NCBI GenBank assembly: GCA_964489425.1
Contig: CAZAYP010000055.1
Coordinates: 1-37,224 of the forward strand
DNA: 37,224 nt
From: CAZAYP01 sp964489425 [NCBI: uncultured Verrucomicrobiota bacterium]
GTDB lineage: Bacteria > Verrucomicrobiota > Kiritimatiellia > RZYC01
Direction of reading: 5' to 3'
Shown here: positions 1 through 9,201 of the stretch, one piece after another
How the letters are laid out: every line of letters begins with the position of its first letter
How positions within the stretch are numbered: position 1 is the stretch's first letter
The notes under the pieces: model-generated
Told to the model about the DNA's origin: nothing
Databases searched by the model: none
What the model saw: only the letters and a program-made list of their open reading frames with translations
Program-made: the position numbers and the translations under genes

Positions 1-522
1 CGGCCTGGGTCACCACGTGCGCTTGCCCAGCCACGGTGAGCGTGCCGGTCCGCGCCGCCCCGTTGTTCACCGCCACGGAGTAAATCGTCGCGCCGCTGCC
101 CGTCCCGGCCCCGCCGGAGGTCACGGTGATCCAGTTCACGTTCGTCGTCGCTGTCCACCCGCACCCGCTGCCGGTGACCTGCGTGACCGTGACCGTCTTG
201 CCACCGCCACTGGCCAGGAAGCTGGCGCTGGCCGGCGTGATGCTGAAGGTGCAGGCCGAAGCCGCCTGGGTGACTACATGCGCCCAACCCGCCACGGTAA
301 GCGTGCCGGTCCGCGCTGCCCCGCTGTTCACGGCCACGGAATAAATCGTCGCGCCGCTGCCCGTCCCGGCACCGCCGGAGGTCACGGTGATCCAGTTCAC
401 GTTCGTCGTCGCTGTCCACCCGCACCCGCTGCCGGTGACCTGCGTGACCGTGACCGTCTTGCCACCGCCACCGGCCAGGAAGCTGGCGCTGGCCGGCGTA
501 ATAGTGAAGGTGCAGGCAGGCG
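1..522 (-). repeat. Tandem 261-bp repeat encoding BACON domains
   Basis: Bases 1-261 and 262-522 are nearly identical at the DNA level with an offset of exactly 261 bp (87 codons). Each unit encodes one BACON-type beta-sandwich domain with the motifs GCGWTATTNVNWITV and ARTGTLTVAG. The left unit is cut by the window edge at its 3' side, so more copies may follow. Confidence 0.85.
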
Positions 523-3500
523 GCGTCTCATCGTCCACGATCGTCACGGTCGTGGCAGCCGGGCTGCCCAGGGTCGCCCCCGTCGCCCCGCTCAGGGTCG
601 CTGTGAACGTCTCGTTGCCTTCATACGCCGCGTCGTTCAAGATCGTCACCGTGAAGGTCTTGTCCGCCGCGTCTCCGTTCGCCCACGAAAGCGTTCCGCT
701 TGCGGTCGTGTAATCCGACCCCGCCGTGGCCGTCCCGTTGGCGGTCGCGTAGTTTACCGTGGCCGCCCCGTAGCTGCCGCCCGTGCGGGTCGCCGTGATG
801 GTCACGCTGCCGCCGGTCTCGTTCACCGAATAGGTCGCCGCGCTCAGTTGCACCGTGCCCGCCGGCGCGGCCGTCCCTGTCCCCGATGCGGCAATAATAC
901 CCGACCCGCTCGTCTTGTCCGAGTATACCGTCACCCAACCGACGTAGGTCGTCGCTGCCACCGGCGCAAACGTCACGGTCACATTGCGGTAACCGCCCGC
1001 CGCAATACTTCCGCTCCACGCCGCCCCGCTGAACACGCTGGTCGCCCCAGCACCATAGCTGATGGCGCTGACATTCAATGCTGAATTGCCGTCGTTACAT
1101 ATCGTAAGCAAGCGGTTGGACGTATTGCCGACCGTTACATGCCCATAATCGAGGTTTCCGGCCAGGCGAATAATCATCGTCTGAGCTGGGGGCGTATTGG
1201 TGAGCGCTCGATAGGCGTTCACTCGACCGTAGCCGTAGTACTCATTCCATCCGCCGCATCCGGCCTCCCCTCCGGAATATGTTACGTCGCCGATCTTATC
1301 GCAACTCTTGCGCATTATGGTCCGTACTTCGTTCCGCGTGAGGCCGGGATTCTTCGATAAAATGAGCGCGGCAATCCCCGCAGCGAGCGGACACGACTCG
1401 GACGTCCCGCCGAAAGTCATCTTGTAGTCGTTGGTCGTCCATCCAGTCGTACCGACAGGGTCCAGCGTCGGCACATCATTCCAGCCGCCATTGCTGGGGA
1501 GCGTGAAATCAAGCCCTGTCCCGTACTGGCTGTAGTCACTGCGCCGATCACAATCGGTGGAAGCCCCGACGGCGATGCTATTGGAATGCGAGGATGGATA
1601 GGCGATGGTAGTGGTCACCGTTGGATTGGCCCCTGAAATGACTAAACTTATAATGTAGGTATGTGACGAGTCGTATTTATCGATATAGAGTTTCGAGTTG
1701 CTGCCACAAGAACTGTACAGATCAAAGGCTAGGATTTCCGTGCCGTTTAACGTCATCAGCGGCGTGAGAAGATCGGCGGATAACTGCGAACTTGACAACG
1801 AGGGGGCCTGGGCAGAGTACGCACCGCGCGTGCCATTCTTGGCGCTCGTCCCCGAACGGGTCCAGACGGCCGTGCCGGCATCGGCCAGACTCGACCAACC
1901 AGCAGGAGGAAAGGTGCTGCTTTCAAAATCCTGACTGGGCAGGATGTTTGTCTTGTGCGTGTAACCGTCGCTGTCGAGCAGGCATACATCGTCAATACGA
2001 AACGTGTTCTCGCCGCTCAAGTAAGAGCCCTGCTTGAAGCAAAACCCGAGATAATAGTTTCCCGTCAAACCCAACTTAAGGCGGAAGCGCGACCCTCCGT
2101 TGTTCCACTTGCTGGCAGCGTTGCCTGTAGAGAAGAAGACGGGGCAACCCAGACCACCTCGACCGTTCGCCACGGAGTCGTTGATTGCGGCGCCTGTGTA
2201 ATTGTCCGGCGTCCCGCCACCCCAACTGCAACTGATGATGTCGGCGTGGTCGGCGGCGTAGCTGATCGCGTTGCCAGCCTGCTCGTTGCCCCCCCAGCCG
2301 CCCGTGTCGCCAAAGACATTGACCGGGAGAACACGGCAGCCGTACGCCATGCCAGCCACTCGATAACCGTTGTTGCCGATCGCGGCGGCAACGCCCGCGC
2401 ATCCCATGCCATGTCCATTGTCGCCCACAGGATTCGGGTTGTTGTCGTCATTGGCAAAGTCCCAGCCGTGCCAGTCGTCCACGAAGCCATTACCATCGTC
2501 GTCCACTCCGTTGCTCTCCTTGCCGCCCCCGTACTCGCCGGGGTTGATGTAAATCGACAGGTCCGTGTGTGCTGTGTCTACACCATCATCGACGATCGCT
2601 ATGACCACCGAATTTGAGCCGGTGGTGGTGTTCCACGCTTCCGGGGCGTCCACGTCGGCATCGTCACTGCCCCCGTTCTGTCCAGTGTTGTGCAGATTCT
2701 GCTGCGTGCTAAACATAGGGTCGTTTGGCGTGGAATGAAGACGCCATTGGCGAATGAAACTGGGTTCGGCCCAAAGCACTTTGCCGGTAGCAACTATCGC
2801 CTGCGCGACCTTAAGAGGATCCTGCGTCTTCGGATCAACGAGCCGGAAGACGTACACATTCAGCCGGCGCGCATCGGTCTTACGAACCATTTCGACGCCA
2901 GCCTTCGCCCATTCGGCGTTCAGGTTGTCAGGAACCACCCCTTGCGGAAGACATACGAGAAGTTCGTCGGTCAGCAGCAGCCGGTCGTGCGTAACCGGAT
3001 CCGCCAAGACAGGATACGCGAAAGCCACGCTTGTGGATGCCCGCAACGCCTTCATGTCAAGAACCGCTCCGGGCTCAACGGTTCGGAGCACATCAATCGC
3101 ACCACGCCCCCCCACGCGGGCCGTTGATAGAGACGCAAGGCGCGGAAGTCCCACTGTCGCCTGAAGGGCCTGACGGCCTTGCGCCACAACAGCGTTCGCA
3201 GCGTACCGCACGACCACTTCATTAGTGACCCGCAGGAGGCCCACTCTCGACCCGTCCTCCAATGTGTAATAATCGCCCTGATCGCTAACATCCGGAGGTT
3301 CCAATTCTGCTATGCTCGCCAATCCGACCAAGACTCCCGCCTGATTTACATTACTAATTCTCTGACGAAAAGGACTCGGACTCATGGCATCTGCTCCGCC
3401 AGCAGAAGGCAATATCCACCAACACCCCAGAATCAAACACAAAAGAACGCATGGCGTTTGTCGCGTTTGCTTGGATACGTAGGGGATCCGTTCCGTCAAG

Positions 3501-3565
3501 TATGCAGTTGACTGAGTTATGGCTTCTTGTCCGCTCTTTTCACCCATCCGCCTCATGGTTTTCAT
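1..3565 (-). CDS. Secreted subtilisin-family (S8) serine protease with choice-of-anchor-J-like insert, Calx-beta and BACON repeats (3' end cut off)
   Basis: The frame is open from ATG 3565 to the left edge (1188 codons, no stop), so the gene continues outside the window. AGAGGT lies about 7 nt before the ATG. The N-terminus has a long basic region and then a hydrophobic stretch (about residues 39-56), consistent with a signal peptide, followed by a propeptide-like region up to about 300. The catalytic triad is visible: Asp326 in IVDDGVD, His385 in NGHGMG, Ser722 in GGTSESCP. His and Ser are 337 residues apart, longer than usual. The extra piece contains an FESSTFPPAGW motif typical of the start of choice-of-anchor-J domains. 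After the protease come an ASH/HYDIN-like beta domain (about 805-900), a Calx-beta domain (about 900-1015, ending TIVDDE) and at least two BACON domains. It is probably an exported or surface-bound protease acting on external protein. The family call is secure; the domain borders are approximate. Confidence 0.88.
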   Translation of the reverse strand, partial: MKTMRRMGEKSGQEAITQSTAYLTERIPYVSKQTRQTPCVLLCLILGCWWILPSAGGADAMSPSPFRQRISNVNQAGVLVGLASIAELEPPDVSDQGDYYTLEDGSRVGLLRVTNEVVVRYAANAVVAQGRQALQATVGLPRLASLSTARVGGRGAIDVLRTVEPGAVLDMKALRASTSVAFAYPVLADPVTHDRLLLTDELLVCLPQGVVPDNLNAEWAKAGVEMVRKTDARRLNVYVFRLVDPKTQDPLKVAQAIVATGKVLWAEPSFIRQWRLHSTPNDPMFSTQQNLHNTGQNGGSDDADVDAPEAWNTTTGSNSVVIAIVDDGVDTAHTDLSIYINPGEYGGGKESNGVDDDGNGFVDDWHGWDFANDDNNPNPVGDNGHGMGCAGVAAAIGNNGYRVAGMAYGCRVLPVNVFGDTGGWGGNEQAGNAISYAADHADIISCSWGGGTPDNYTGAAINDSVANGRGGLGCPVFFSTGNAASKWNNGGSRFRLKLGLTGNYYLGFCFKQGSYLSGENTFRIDDVCLLDSDGYTHKTNILPSQDFESSTFPPAGWSSLADAGTAVWTRSGTSAKNGTRGAYSAQAPSLSSSQLSADLLTPLMTLNGTEILAFDLYSSCGSNSKLYIDKYDSSHTYIISLVISGANPTVTTTIAYPSSHSNSIAVGASTDCDRRSDYSQYGTGLDFTLPSNGGWNDVPTLDPVGTTGWTTNDYKMTFGGTSESCPLAAGIAALILSKNPGLTRNEVRTIMRKSCDKIGDVTYSGGEAGCGGWNEYYGYGRVNAYRALTNTPPAQTMIIRLAGNLDYGHVTVGNTSNRLLTICNDGNSALNVSAISYGAGATSVFSGAAWSGSIAAGGYRNVTVTFAPVAATTYVGWVTVYSDKTSGSGIIAASGTGTAAPAGTVQLSAATYSVNETGGSVTITATRTGGSYGAATVNYATANGTATAGSDYTTASGTLSWANGDAADKTFTVTILNDAAYEGNETFTATLSGATGATLGSPAATTVTIVDDETPPACTFTITPASASFLAGGGGKTVTVTQVTGSGCGWTATTNVNWITVTSGGAGTGSGATIYSVAVNSGAARTGTLTVAGWAHVVTQAASACTFSITPASASFLASGGGKTVTVTQVTGSGCGWTATTNVNWITVTSGGAGTGSGATIYSVAVNNGAARTGTLTVAGQAHVVTQA

Positions 3566-3917
3566 TTCGATACCTCTTTTTAAAACTCGATTGCCGGGCC
3601 TGATCCTGAAAATATTGCGTTAGTGGCGCGGCCTGGTCGATCTGCCCAGCGCCTGAGAATGGTGTTTACCCGCCTGCCGGCGCATTCCAAGACGTTCCGA
3701 ACCAATGTGATGCCTATATTAATCCGCCGTATCTGCCGCCCCTCGTCTCTTCTCGTGAAAATTGTGCACCCGGGTTCAGTATACCCGCTCACGCGGGCGT
3801 CGTATACCGCTGAGACGAAACTTCTTCGCATGCTCTGCGCGGGCAGCGAGAATACGGCGTTGTGGTTGCATTCTCTGCTGACCTCCATGCGTTTTAGGGC
3901 GGTTCCCATATCATGGT

Positions 3918-3968
3918 ATTGCGCCAATCGGGCGCAATCTTACGCGGAAACGTGAAATATTTTTTCAC
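3918..3968. repeat. Two adjacent short inverted repeats
   Basis: ATTGCGCC (3918-3925) pairs with GGCGCAAT (3931-3938) across a 5-nt loop. GTGAAA (3952-3957) pairs with TTTCAC (3963-3968) across a 5-nt T-rich loop. They may be operators for the protease gene or remnants of a terminator; the sequence does not decide which. Confidence 0.4.
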
Positions 3969-4062
3969 CCGTCAAGCTGGGGATCGCCGCAATGCAGCAT
4001 CAGGCTGGCGCGGAGCGGGCGGTGGTAGCTATCCGCATCAACCGCCCCACCCTTCGGGTCCC

Positions 4063-4083
4063 CCCCGCCTTGAAAAGGCGGGG
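4063..4083. terminator. Possible terminator hairpin after the kinase-sigma-FHA operon
   Basis: CCCCGCC (4063-4069) pairs with GGCGGGG (4077-4083) across a 7-nt loop, about 90 bp beyond the FHA stop codon. There is no clear U-tract on either strand, so intrinsic termination is uncertain. Confidence 0.35.
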
Positions 4084-4172
4084 AGCCCAGATGCGTACCG
4101 ATCCTCCTGCGGATTCCGGCCATGGTACGGCGTTACGCCCGGGCGGCGGCCGGGGGCGCCTGAAATGTGAGA

Positions 4173-4658
4173 TTAAGCCGGGTCCCCGGGTTCCGGGTCG
4201 TTGTCCGCCCGGGAAAGAAACGCAAACAGGTAGCCACCGGCTTCGATCACGTCGCCGGAAACCAGCAGGCGCTGATGGACGGGCTGGCCATTGACAGAGG
4301 TCCCATTCTTGGAGTGGCAGTCTTCCAGCACGAACGTTTCGGGGGCCGTTGCGCCGGCCTGGGTTTCCCCGGCCGGCCGGGCGCGCACAATCCTGAAATG
4401 ATGGCGGGAAAGCTGCATGTCATCCACATGCCAATCGTTGCGTTTGCTTCTTCCCACGGTGAACGATTCCTGAATGCGCAGGCACAGGGCATGGCCGCAC
4501 GAAACCCGACAAGCCAGGCAGGCGCTGTCCCTGGGCGGAGGGGCATCCTTCAACAACTCGTCCACGAGCTTGAGACGCTGGAGCAGGCCATGCGGGGCGC
4601 TCTCGGCGGTCTCGAGCTTGGGCCAAAGCGTGGAAACCATAGCCTCCATCTGGTTCAT
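4173..4658 (-). CDS. FHA-domain protein
   Basis: A 161-aa soluble protein. The forkhead-associated domain covers about residues 62-150, with the diagnostic motifs VGRS, LSRHH and the phosphothreonine-loop motif SKNGTSVNG. FHA domains bind phosphothreonine peptides. As the last gene of an operon headed by a Ser/Thr kinase, its natural ligand is probably a phosphosite on the kinase, the sigma factor or a shared target (inference). The N-terminal 50 residues are helical and then Cys-rich (ACLACRVSCGHALC), which might bind metal or be redox-sensitive. The start is supported by AAGGAG 8 nt upstream. The gap to the sigma-factor stop is 12 bp. Confidence 0.85.
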   Translation of the reverse strand: MNQMEAMVSTLWPKLETAESAPHGLLQRLKLVDELLKDAPPPRDSACLACRVSCGHALCLRIQESFTVGRSKRNDWHVDDMQLSRHHFRIVRARPAGETQAGATAPETFVLEDCHSKNGTSVNGQPVHQRLLVSGDVIEAGGYLFAFLSRADNDPEPGDPA

Positions 4659-4670
4659 GATCTCGGCTCC

Positions 4671-5321
4671 TTATGGGGCATAGTCGGCTCCACAGCCGCG
4701 CGCCAGCAGCGCCACCTCCTGCTTGAGGCGATGGAGCAGCCGATTTTTAATCTGGTACACCGCATTTTCCTTTAGACCGAAGCGCGCGGCTACGTCAGCA
4801 CAGGCCTCGCCCATGACGACATAGGCTTGAAACACTTCAAGGGTTTGGGGCTGCACTTCCGGATCGCGCTGAATCCGCTGCAGGGCTTCCTCGTAAATGG
4901 TGCGTTGCCAAAGCTCGCTGTCCGGGGCAGCGGGATGCACGGCCGCTGCGTCGGTCATTTGATCCAGCAGCGGGGGCGCGTCATCACCGCCGCCGGCATC
5001 CAAGGACAGCTCCTGCCGTTTCCCGGCCCGCCGCAGGGCCGCCAGCGCCTTGCGATGAACAATGGTCAGCAGGAAGTTCCGGAACTTCCCCTTGCTCGCA
5101 TCATAGGAAAAGCCAGGCAGCTTCTGGATCAAGGTTACCATGGTTTCCTGGAGCACGTCCTTGGCATCGGGCGCCGGCAGGCCGAGCTGCTGGGCGTACC
5201 GCAGGACGGGCGACCAGTACATGTCATAAAACTCTTCCCAGGCGCTGGCGGATGATCCGCTCCTCAAACGTATAAGCAACGATGCTCTGGTTGGTTGCAT
5301 AAGAATAATGGCAATGGCCAC
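4671..5321 (-). CDS. ECF-type RNA polymerase sigma factor
   Basis: About 216 aa. Region 2 is recognisable in WEEFYDMYWSPVLRYAQQLG and the following helix (DAKDVLQETMVTLIQKLPGF), then the FRNFLLTIVHRK stretch. Region 4 is a helix-turn-helix near the C-terminus (ADVAARFGLKENAVYQIKNR). It should direct RNA polymerase to a small set of promoters. The start is uncertain: GTG at 5321 lies 4 nt after the kinase stop, with AAAGG directly adjacent; ATG at 5300 (209 aa) starts closer to the conserved region but has no obvious ribosome-binding site. No anti-sigma gene is present. The kinase and FHA protein beside it suggest control by phosphorylation, as proposed for some PVC ECF factors. Confidence 0.85.
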   Translation of the reverse strand: MAIAIILMQPTRASLLIRLRSGSSASAWEEFYDMYWSPVLRYAQQLGLPAPDAKDVLQETMVTLIQKLPGFSYDASKGKFRNFLLTIVHRKALAALRRAGKRQELSLDAGGGDDAPPLLDQMTDAAAVHPAAPDSELWQRTIYEEALQRIQRDPEVQPQTLEVFQAYVVMGEACADVAARFGLKENAVYQIKNRLLHRLKQEVALLARGCGADYAP

Positions 5322-5325
5322 CCTT

Positions 5326-8300
5326 TCAGACTTGGTTCAGCATGGCGGCAATGTTTTTCTCCTGGTGCCGGTTGCCCAGGCGCTGGTAGATCTCGAGGGC
5401 TTGCTGGAGGTGCGCCCGGCGCTGGGCTGGCGCCGCGGCGCCGCGTTGCAAGATCGTAGCGCTGGCCGTGTGGCACTCGGCCAGCTGCTTGGGGCACGAG
5501 ACGCCGCCGGCCGCGGCCAGCGCCTCCTCGGCCATGGCCAGCGCCACGCGGGGCTCGCTAAAGGAGATGGCCAGGGCCCGCCGCTCCAACACCGCGACAA
5601 AAAAGTACCGACTCAAGTGGCCCGGGTCGTTGCCGTATGCGCCCATCTCTTCGGCCGCCGCAAGGGCGAGGGCCGGGTGCATCATGCGCAGGTGGATGTC
5701 GGCCACCACCCGCAACGCCAGGAACTCGAACCGGCGCGACATGACCTCCGGATCGCGGGCCATGCGCACCGCCTTCTCGGCCTCCTCCATGGCCTCATCC
5801 AACCGGTTCCACTCGAGCTTGAGGCGGGCGGAGAGCAGCGCGCTATACATCGCGGTGTGCAGTCCCGGCCCACCGCGCATGAGGCGCTGAATCCGGCGGG
5901 AGGCGCGGTCGAAGCGGCCGCTATCGATGTCGATCTGGCCCATGGCGAAATCAACCAGGCATTCCCGCTGCCGGGACTTGCCGCCCAGGCAGCCCAGTTC
6001 CTCGTGGAACTTCGCTTCGGCCTTGTCGGCGCGGATCACATCGCCACTATATACGGACTGCTCAACCAAGGCCTGCGCGCTTAAGAGCAGCAGGAAGTGG
6101 TTGGAATGAAGCCGGGCGAACTCATCACAGGCACGATGGCTGCCCTCGAAGTGCGGCGACTGCGCCCAGGCTTCGGTGAAGGCCCGCACGTAGTAGGTTA
6201 CACCCAGCGCCAGGATCCGGCTGTAGCTGTGCATGAAGCGGATCGTCCGGTCTGACATAAGGATTTTCCGGGCCCGATCGTAGTCCCCGGCGATGAGATC
6301 TCCAAGTTGCTGGGTCTTGCTGATCGTCTGGGCAATTTCCATGACAGCCACGGCCAAACTGCGCCGGGTCAGGGCAAAGGCTTTCAGCCGGGCGGCGACG
6401 CGGCGCGAGGTCGTAAGCCGCCCCATGGCCGCCAGGCAGTTGCAGCCGGCGCCGACGGCCGTGAACAGATCGTTCAGGTTACACAACAGGTCCGCGACCA
6501 CCCGCCGGCCATGCACAGCAACCCGAAAGGGCACCACCACGATCAGCAGGACCAGGAACGCGAACGGGTCGGGGAGGATGCGTTGCAGGATGGGCAGCCA
6601 GCGCAGTTCGCCGTTATGGAGAATATAGTTATACAGTTGTTCGCCGCGCACCGAGCCCTCGGCATAGGCGTCAGAAACGCATACCATCAGCAGCATCCTC
6701 CGGACCTCATACATTCTGCGCTCGCGATCCCTGGCGGCCGGCCAGGCTTCGAGGATGGCTTCGGCTTCGGCCAGCAGGTTGCGGGCTACGCCATGCTCTT
6801 CCCGGTCAAAACTGTCGCGGCCGGCCCGTTCCAGGTGGTCCAGCCCTTTCTGCCGATCTCCGCCCCGGGCGAAGTGATGTCCCAACACCACATCCCGGTT
6901 CGGATCGTCTTGGGGAAGCTTGCATTCCAAGTACTCCGCCAGTCGCTGATGGCAGGCGGCACGCAGCCCGGCCTGGGCCGACTGCAGGATCATCTCGCGG
7001 ATGCTGTCGTGCGCCAGGACGAACTCCTCCCCCTGGGTCTCGGCGAGCTTGAACTGGAACCACTGTTCGCAAGCCTGCAAAACAGAAGCTTCCGGCTGGC
7101 TGATGATCGCCGCCATGGTATTGAGCTCCAAGCGCCCGCCGGCTACCGCAACCTGAAGCCCAATCTCGCGCGCCTCGGGGCTCAAACGGGCGAGGCGTTC
7201 GCCCAGCAACTGGACCAGCGTATCCGGCAATACAAAGTCGGGATCGGCCGCACGCCATATGCCCCCGAACCGTGTCAACCGGTCGCGGTCGATGAGGTCG
7301 CGCAGCAGCTCAATCGTGAAGAACGGGCTGCCGCCGGTCGCCCGGCGCAGGCGCCGGACGAACTCCAGGCCGAGCACGTGGTGTCCCAACAGCCCATCGA
7401 GGAACTGGGACATCTGGTCATCGTCGAAGCCGGGTGTTTCCACGGTCTGGACATGCTCAGTGCGCAACCACTCATCCACATCCGACCCGGCGCTTACCTC
7501 ATTCGATCGACAGGCGCAGACCATGGCGATGCGCCCTTCGCCAAGCTGCTGGGAAACCGCCTTGAGGACCAGCAAGCTGGACTCGTCGCACCACTGAAGA
7601 TCGTCGGCGATCATCAGCACCGGCCGCGCGGACGCGATTTGGCGAAGCCATGCCACGGTCTCTTTAATCAGCAAGCCGCGCTCTTCGGCCGGGTTGGGGA
7701 CGCCCGCAGCGCCAGCGGAAGGCCCTGCGGCAAAAAACTCAGGCAGGATAAGACCCAGCGCCCGCACGGATGGAGGAACAAGCGCCAGGTCGGTGGCGAT
7801 CGGCACCAAGCCCTTCAGCAAGCTCCGCAACGCTTGGTACGGGCCGCGATGCTCTTCGCGGATCGCCACGCCCGTCACGGTGAACCCGCGCATCAGGGCC
7901 TCAATCTGGACCTCCTGCAGCAGCCGCGACTTGCCGCTACCGGTAACCCCCACCACGATGTCACAACGGCCGGTTCCGGCTTCCGCTTGCGACAGGGCGC
8001 CGCGCAGGTGGCCCATTTGCGCGTCCCGGCCGACCAGATCGCCAAGGCGCAGATAGGCCCGCCGCGACTCGCAATCCGTGTCGCGCACCTGGCTTGTCAT
8101 CATGCTCAATTCGTACAAAACGTCCTCCGCGCTGGAAGGGCGTTCCGCAGCCGAAACGGCCATCATCCGGCCTACTAATACATCCAGGGGGAGCGGCACC
8201 TCGGGGTTGTAGGCGGAAATGCTCGGACGTGGGGCCTGTTGATGCAAGCGGAAGATCTCGCGCACGTCCGGGTGGGAAAAGGGCAGGCGCCCCGTCAGCA

Positions 8301-9159
8301 CCTGAAAGGCAAATATGCCCAGAGAATACAGATCGGTACGCGGATCAAGAACCCGGCCCTGAATGACTTCCGGGGCCATGTAGGCCGGGGTGCCAGCCAG
8401 ACGCTTTGCGGATGGCATCCCAATCCGCTCCATCAAGCCGAAGTCCAGGAGCACGAGGCGGGGCCCTTCCTCACCGGCGACCGGCAAGGTCAGCAAGGCG
8501 TTGGATGGCTTGACGTCGCGATGCAGGAATCCGCGATCGTGGATGAAGCTGAGACCGCGCAACAACTGGATGAAAATGGAGAAAAAGGATGGCAGGCTTA
8601 GCGGTTGATCCGCCCGGATAGGCGATCCATCTATATATCCCATCACCACAAAAGGTTCACCGGCAGAGGTCATGCCACAGTCTGAGACCACCGGAAGATT
8701 CGGATGCCGCAGGGTGGTCATGGCCAAATATTCCTGGCGGAACAGCAGCCAGGCGGATTCGCCGCCGTAATGCATCCGCATCGAAATCTTCAGCGCAACA
8801 TCCCGACTTTCGAGGCGATCCTGGGCGCGGTATACGTCCCCCATGCCGCCGGTCGAAATCCGTTCAACGATTATGTACCGACCGGCAATCATCTCGCCCG
8901 GTGGCCTCCTGGCGGGCGCCGCTTCTTTTTTATCCTTGCTCCACCCAAGTATGGTCTCCTCAAAGATGGAGGACCGCTCTTGGTAGTCGCTGACGTCCCG
9001 CCGGGATAGATTGGCAGTTGACCGCAAGCCCAAGGCGCTGGCGACGGGTTCCGGCGGGGCTCTCACGGGGGCAGCGTCTAGGGGCTGGGGCATGGGCTTC
9101 GGGACCTGATTTGACCGTTCGACAATCGACTGTGCGCGGTATGAAAAAATGCCATGCAT
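5326..9159 (-). CDS. Ser/Thr protein kinase fused to STAND-type ATPase and TPR-like region
   Basis: A 1277-aa protein. An unstructured N-terminus (1-90) precedes a PknB-like kinase domain (about 93-350): Gly-rich loop ISTGGMGDVY, VALK Lys124, HRDVKPSN with catalytic Asp215, DFG 239-241, MAPE 261-264. All catalytic residues are present. Next is an AAA/STAND ATPase (about 375-720) with VGRDAQ, Walker A GVTGSGKS (404-411) and Walker B VLMIADD (about 514-520). The remaining 550 residues are helical and TPR-like, typical of a ligand or partner sensor. There is no transmembrane sensor; a hydrophobic stretch near DPFAFLVLLIVVV lies inside the helical region. It is first in the operon with the sigma factor and FHA protein, so it likely gates that sigma factor (inference). 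The ATG at 9159 lacks a clear ribosome-binding site, so the exact start is less certain. Confidence 0.9.
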   Translation of the reverse strand: MHGIFSYRAQSIVERSNQVPKPMPQPLDAAPVRAPPEPVASALGLRSTANLSRRDVSDYQERSSIFEETILGWSKDKKEAAPARRPPGEMIAGRYIIVERISTGGMGDVYRAQDRLESRDVALKISMRMHYGGESAWLLFRQEYLAMTTLRHPNLPVVSDCGMTSAGEPFVVMGYIDGSPIRADQPLSLPSFFSIFIQLLRGLSFIHDRGFLHRDVKPSNALLTLPVAGEEGPRLVLLDFGLMERIGMPSAKRLAGTPAYMAPEVIQGRVLDPRTDLYSLGIFAFQVLTGRLPFSHPDVREIFRLHQQAPRPSISAYNPEVPLPLDVLVGRMMAVSAAERPSSAEDVLYELSMMTSQVRDTDCESRRAYLRLGDLVGRDAQMGHLRGALSQAEAGTGRCDIVVGVTGSGKSRLLQEVQIEALMRGFTVTGVAIREEHRGPYQALRSLLKGLVPIATDLALVPPSVRALGLILPEFFAAGPSAGAAGVPNPAEERGLLIKETVAWLRQIASARPVLMIADDLQWCDESSLLVLKAVSQQLGEGRIAMVCACRSNEVSAGSDVDEWLRTEHVQTVETPGFDDDQMSQFLDGLLGHHVLGLEFVRRLRRATGGSPFFTIELLRDLIDRDRLTRFGGIWRAADPDFVLPDTLVQLLGERLARLSPEAREIGLQVAVAGGRLELNTMAAIISQPEASVLQACEQWFQFKLAETQGEEFVLAHDSIREMILQSAQAGLRAACHQRLAEYLECKLPQDDPNRDVVLGHHFARGGDRQKGLDHLERAGRDSFDREEHGVARNLLAEAEAILEAWPAARDRERRMYEVRRMLLMVCVSDAYAEGSVRGEQLYNYILHNGELRWLPILQRILPDPFAFLVLLIVVVPFRVAVHGRRVVADLLCNLNDLFTAVGAGCNCLAAMGRLTTSRRVAARLKAFALTRRSLAVAVMEIAQTISKTQQLGDLIAGDYDRARKILMSDRTIRFMHSYSRILALGVTYYVRAFTEAWAQSPHFEGSHRACDEFARLHSNHFLLLLSAQALVEQSVYSGDVIRADKAEAKFHEELGCLGGKSRQRECLVDFAMGQIDIDSGRFDRASRRIQRLMRGGPGLHTAMYSALLSARLKLEWNRLDEAMEEAEKAVRMARDPEVMSRRFEFLALRVVADIHLRMMHPALALAAAEEMGAYGNDPGHLSRYFFVAVLERRALAISFSEPRVALAMAEEALAAAGGVSCPKQLAECHTASATILQRGAAAPAQRRAHLQQALEIYQRLGNRHQEKNIAAMLNQV

Positions 9160-9201
9160 TCGAATTCAAGCACATGCCAACGCAAGTTCTTCATTGAAAC
9201 A

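Larger units (their letters stand above)
3566..4172. other. Intergenic region between protease and FHA gene
   Basis: These 607 bp separate two minus-strand genes. I see no credible gene. An open frame at 3580-3927 on the minus strand has an Arg/Cys/Asn-rich, non-protein-like translation and matches no family I recognise. The region should hold the protease promoter, but no convincing -35/-10 pair was found. It contains three small dyads, two of them listed together as one entry and the third as a possible terminator. Confidence 0.5.

Noticed and set aside
3580-3927. 115-codon minus-strand frame directly upstream of the protease gene
   Set aside because: Its composition (many Arg, Cys and Asn), lack of any family pattern and lack of a ribosome-binding site make a real gene unlikely, despite the operon-like spacing.
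5308-8178. Long plus-strand frames opposite the kinase gene
   Set aside because: They are antisense shadows caused by high GC content; the minus-strand frame carries all kinase and ATPase motifs.
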